Shown: positions 62,544-64,000 of the stretch, piece after piece
Layout: each line of letters opens with the position of its first letter
How positions within the stretch are numbered: position 1 is the stretch's first letter
From: Pseudobutyrivibrio ruminis
Lineage (GTDB): Bacteria > Bacillota > Clostridia > Lachnospirales > Lachnospiraceae
Direction of reading: 5' to 3'
Assembly (NCBI GenBank): GCA_015057305.1
Contig: SVES01000003.1
Span: 1-64,000 of the forward strand
Length of the DNA: 64,000 bases
Position numbers and translations under genes: made by a program
The notes under the pieces: model-generated
What the model was told of the DNA's origin: nothing
Database searches by the model: none
Seen by the model: the letters and a program-made list of their open reading frames with translations, nothing else

Positions 62544-64000
62544 ATGATAAAGGAATTATGGAATAATGATTGGCTATTTTGGAACAGCAAGGATGCTTTT
62601 GCCCTTGTGTGGGATATTCCTGAATGTGCCAGAAAAATAGATTTGCCACATGATGCTATGCTGGAAAATACAGCACATGCTGATTCATTGAATGGCGGAA
62701 ATACGGGCTTTTATGATGGAGGCTCATATACTTATGTAAAAATGTATGAGTCTAAGCCTCAGGATAAAAATAAGAATATAGTGCTACGTTTTGACGGTGT
62801 ATATATGAATACATTTGTATATGTCAACGGGCAGCTTGCAACAAATCGTCCATATGGATACTCCCAGTTTTACGCACCTATTTCTCACCTATTAAAGGCG
62901 GAAGGCGCAAATGAAATCCGTATTCAGGTTAGAAACGGAACAATGGGAAATAGCCGCTGGTATTCTGGAAGTGGCATTTATCGGGATGTGTATTTGATGA
63001 CCTCAGGCAAGACATATATTAAGGAAAATGGTCCTAAGGTATTAACAGAGGCTTGCAATGAAGATGAAGCTACATTAAAGCTTTCTGCAACTGTTGTAAA
63101 TAAGGATTTTGCAGCAAAGGAATTAACTCTTCGGTTTGAAATATATGATAAAGATAATAAATTGGTTGCTCATGAAGACTGTGAGCTTTTTGCAAAGGGT
63201 AATGATGAATTTAATTGCTTTGCAAGGGTTCATTTGGAAAATCCAGCCCTTTGGTCTGATGAGACACCAAATCTGTATACAGTCAAAGCGATTTTGTTAG
63301 AGTCAGAAAAGGAAATTGACTCTGATGAAAGCAGCTTTGGTATTAGAAAGCTTTCCTTAGATGCCAGAAATGGACTTAGAGTAAATGGAAAATCGGTAAA
63401 ACTTAGAGGTGCATGCATTCACCATGACAGCGGTATCCTTGGCGCAAAGACTTATTACGAAGCCGAGTATAGAAGGGTAAAAATCCTAAAGGATGCAGGC
63501 TTCAATGCTCTTAGAATTTCGCATCAGCCTGCGGCACCTGCTTTGCTTAAAGCCTGCGATGAGCTTGGTATGTATGTGATGGATGAGACCTTCGACATGT
63601 GGACAAGAGCAAAAACAGACTATGATTATAATCTTTTCTTTACTGATTGGTGGAAGAAGGATGTAGAGTCCATGATTGAAAAGGATTATAACCATCCAGC
63701 AGTAATTTTATATTCTATCGGAAATGAAATTCCGGAGATTGGTACAAATGAGGGCTCAAGACTGGCTGCAGATATTAGTGCTCTTTGCCATGAGCTTGAT
63801 GATAGTAGATACACTCTTGCTTCAATAAATGGTGTATTCGCCGCTGGAGATGCTGTACCAAAAATCACAGCTGATATTGTGGGAGAGGTTAAAGATCAGG
63901 ACGATTCTGTTAATGTAAATGATTTCATGACTATCATGGATAAATACATGGATAAGATTGTTGTCCATCCTGAGATTACTTCTAGATTAAAGAAGGCATG
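62544..64000 (+). CDS. Glycoside hydrolase family 2 protein, 3'-truncated by window edge
   Basis: The frame opens MIKELWNNDWLFWNSKDAF, 8 bases after TTGGAGG, and stays open to the window end (485 codons). The N-terminal sugar-binding jelly roll (FDGVYMNTFVYVNGQLA, GYSQFYAPI, RWYSGSGIYRDVYL), the immunoglobulin-like domain and the start of the TIM barrel are all in GH2 order. SIGNEIPEIG near residue 393 carries the acid/base Glu; the nucleophile lies beyond the window. Beta-galactosidase, glucuronidase or similar; I cannot tell which. No signal peptide, so it acts on imported oligosaccharides. Confidence 0.9.
   Translation, partial: MIKELWNNDWLFWNSKDAFALVWDIPECARKIDLPHDAMLENTAHADSLNGGNTGFYDGGSYTYVKMYESKPQDKNKNIVLRFDGVYMNTFVYVNGQLATNRPYGYSQFYAPISHLLKAEGANEIRIQVRNGTMGNSRWYSGSGIYRDVYLMTSGKTYIKENGPKVLTEACNEDEATLKLSATVVNKDFAAKELTLRFEIYDKDNKLVAHEDCELFAKGNDEFNCFARVHLENPALWSDETPNLYTVKAILLESEKEIDSDESSFGIRKLSLDARNGLRVNGKSVKLRGACIHHDSGILGAKTYYEAEYRRVKILKDAGFNALRISHQPAAPALLKACDELGMYVMDETFDMWTRAKTDYDYNLFFTDWWKKDVESMIEKDYNHPAVILYSIGNEIPEIGTNEGSRLAADISALCHELDDSRYTLASINGVFAAGDAVPKITADIVGEVKDQDDSVNVNDFMTIMDKYMDKIVVHPEITSRLKKA

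Noticed and set aside
1..64000. rRNA, tRNA, prophage or integrated plasmid genes
   Set aside because: I scanned for cloverleaf-like CCA ends, rRNA signatures, integrases and phage structural genes by eye and found none; a tRNAscan or phage search could still reveal something missed.

Overview
The window is a piece of a low-GC Clostridia chromosome, most likely a motile, saccharolytic Lachnospiraceae of the Butyrivibrio/Pseudobutyrivibrio type. That placement is inferred from gene content: a SCIFF peptide with its radical SAM maturase, flavodiiron protein, glycyl radical enzyme pair, fused SecDF, ECF thiamine transporter, and c-di-GMP and chemotaxis genes. It is not from any database comparison. 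I see no rRNA, tRNA, CRISPR array or transposase gene.

Layout. 1-3.0 kb: end of valS, a repeat-rich spacer, deoC. 3.2-7.4 kb: operon of a DUF342 protein, a 47-aa protein, a zinc-ribbon/TPR membrane protein and an HD-GYP protein. 7.4-16.1 kb: a nucleoside uptake and salvage operon (BMP lipoprotein, YjjI glycyl radical enzyme, YjjW activase, ABC ATPase, two permeases, cdd, add). 16.1-19.1 kb: an unknown protein on the minus strand, then ispE, a GntR regulator and a DUF1934 protein. 19.1-19.9 kb: thiT behind a TPP riboswitch. 19.9-25.8 kb: two foldback elements around hflX, a Na/Pi transporter and a secreted DUF5722 protein. 25.8-31.5 kb: LacI regulator, maltodextrin-type ABC importer, malQ. 31.5-38.1 kb: FKBP lipoprotein, scfA, scfB, secDF, serS. 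38.4-48.7 kb: typA, corrinoid adenosyltransferase, dapB, hydrolase, diguanylate cyclase, PI-PLC-like protein, and a chemoreceptor overlapping a sugar-binding lipoprotein gene. 48.8-51.6 kb: a P-loop kinase-like protein and a GH13 phosphorylase. 51.8-57.8 kb: a 1674-residue protein containing an ABC1/UbiB-type kinase domain, followed by a GNAT protein, in compositionally different DNA. 57.7-64 kb: CYTH protein, efp, an XRE regulator, a decayed toxin-antitoxin pair, fprA, ldh and the start of a GH2 glycosidase.

The most unusual content is of two kinds. First, the intergenic spaces carry families of structured repeats. One is a short hairpin family with a fixed GTAG / GCGTAAC bulged helix (four clear copies, with the same outer helix in a fifth). 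Another is a longer branched element (three copies) whose central stem keeps pairing while its sequence changes completely. A third is a large foldback element with a 108-bp conserved core and exchangeable arms (two copies plus a solitary arm). Second, the giant ABC1-kinase protein and its GNAT neighbour look like an acquired, uncharacterised two-gene cassette whose 3' end collides with the CYTH gene.
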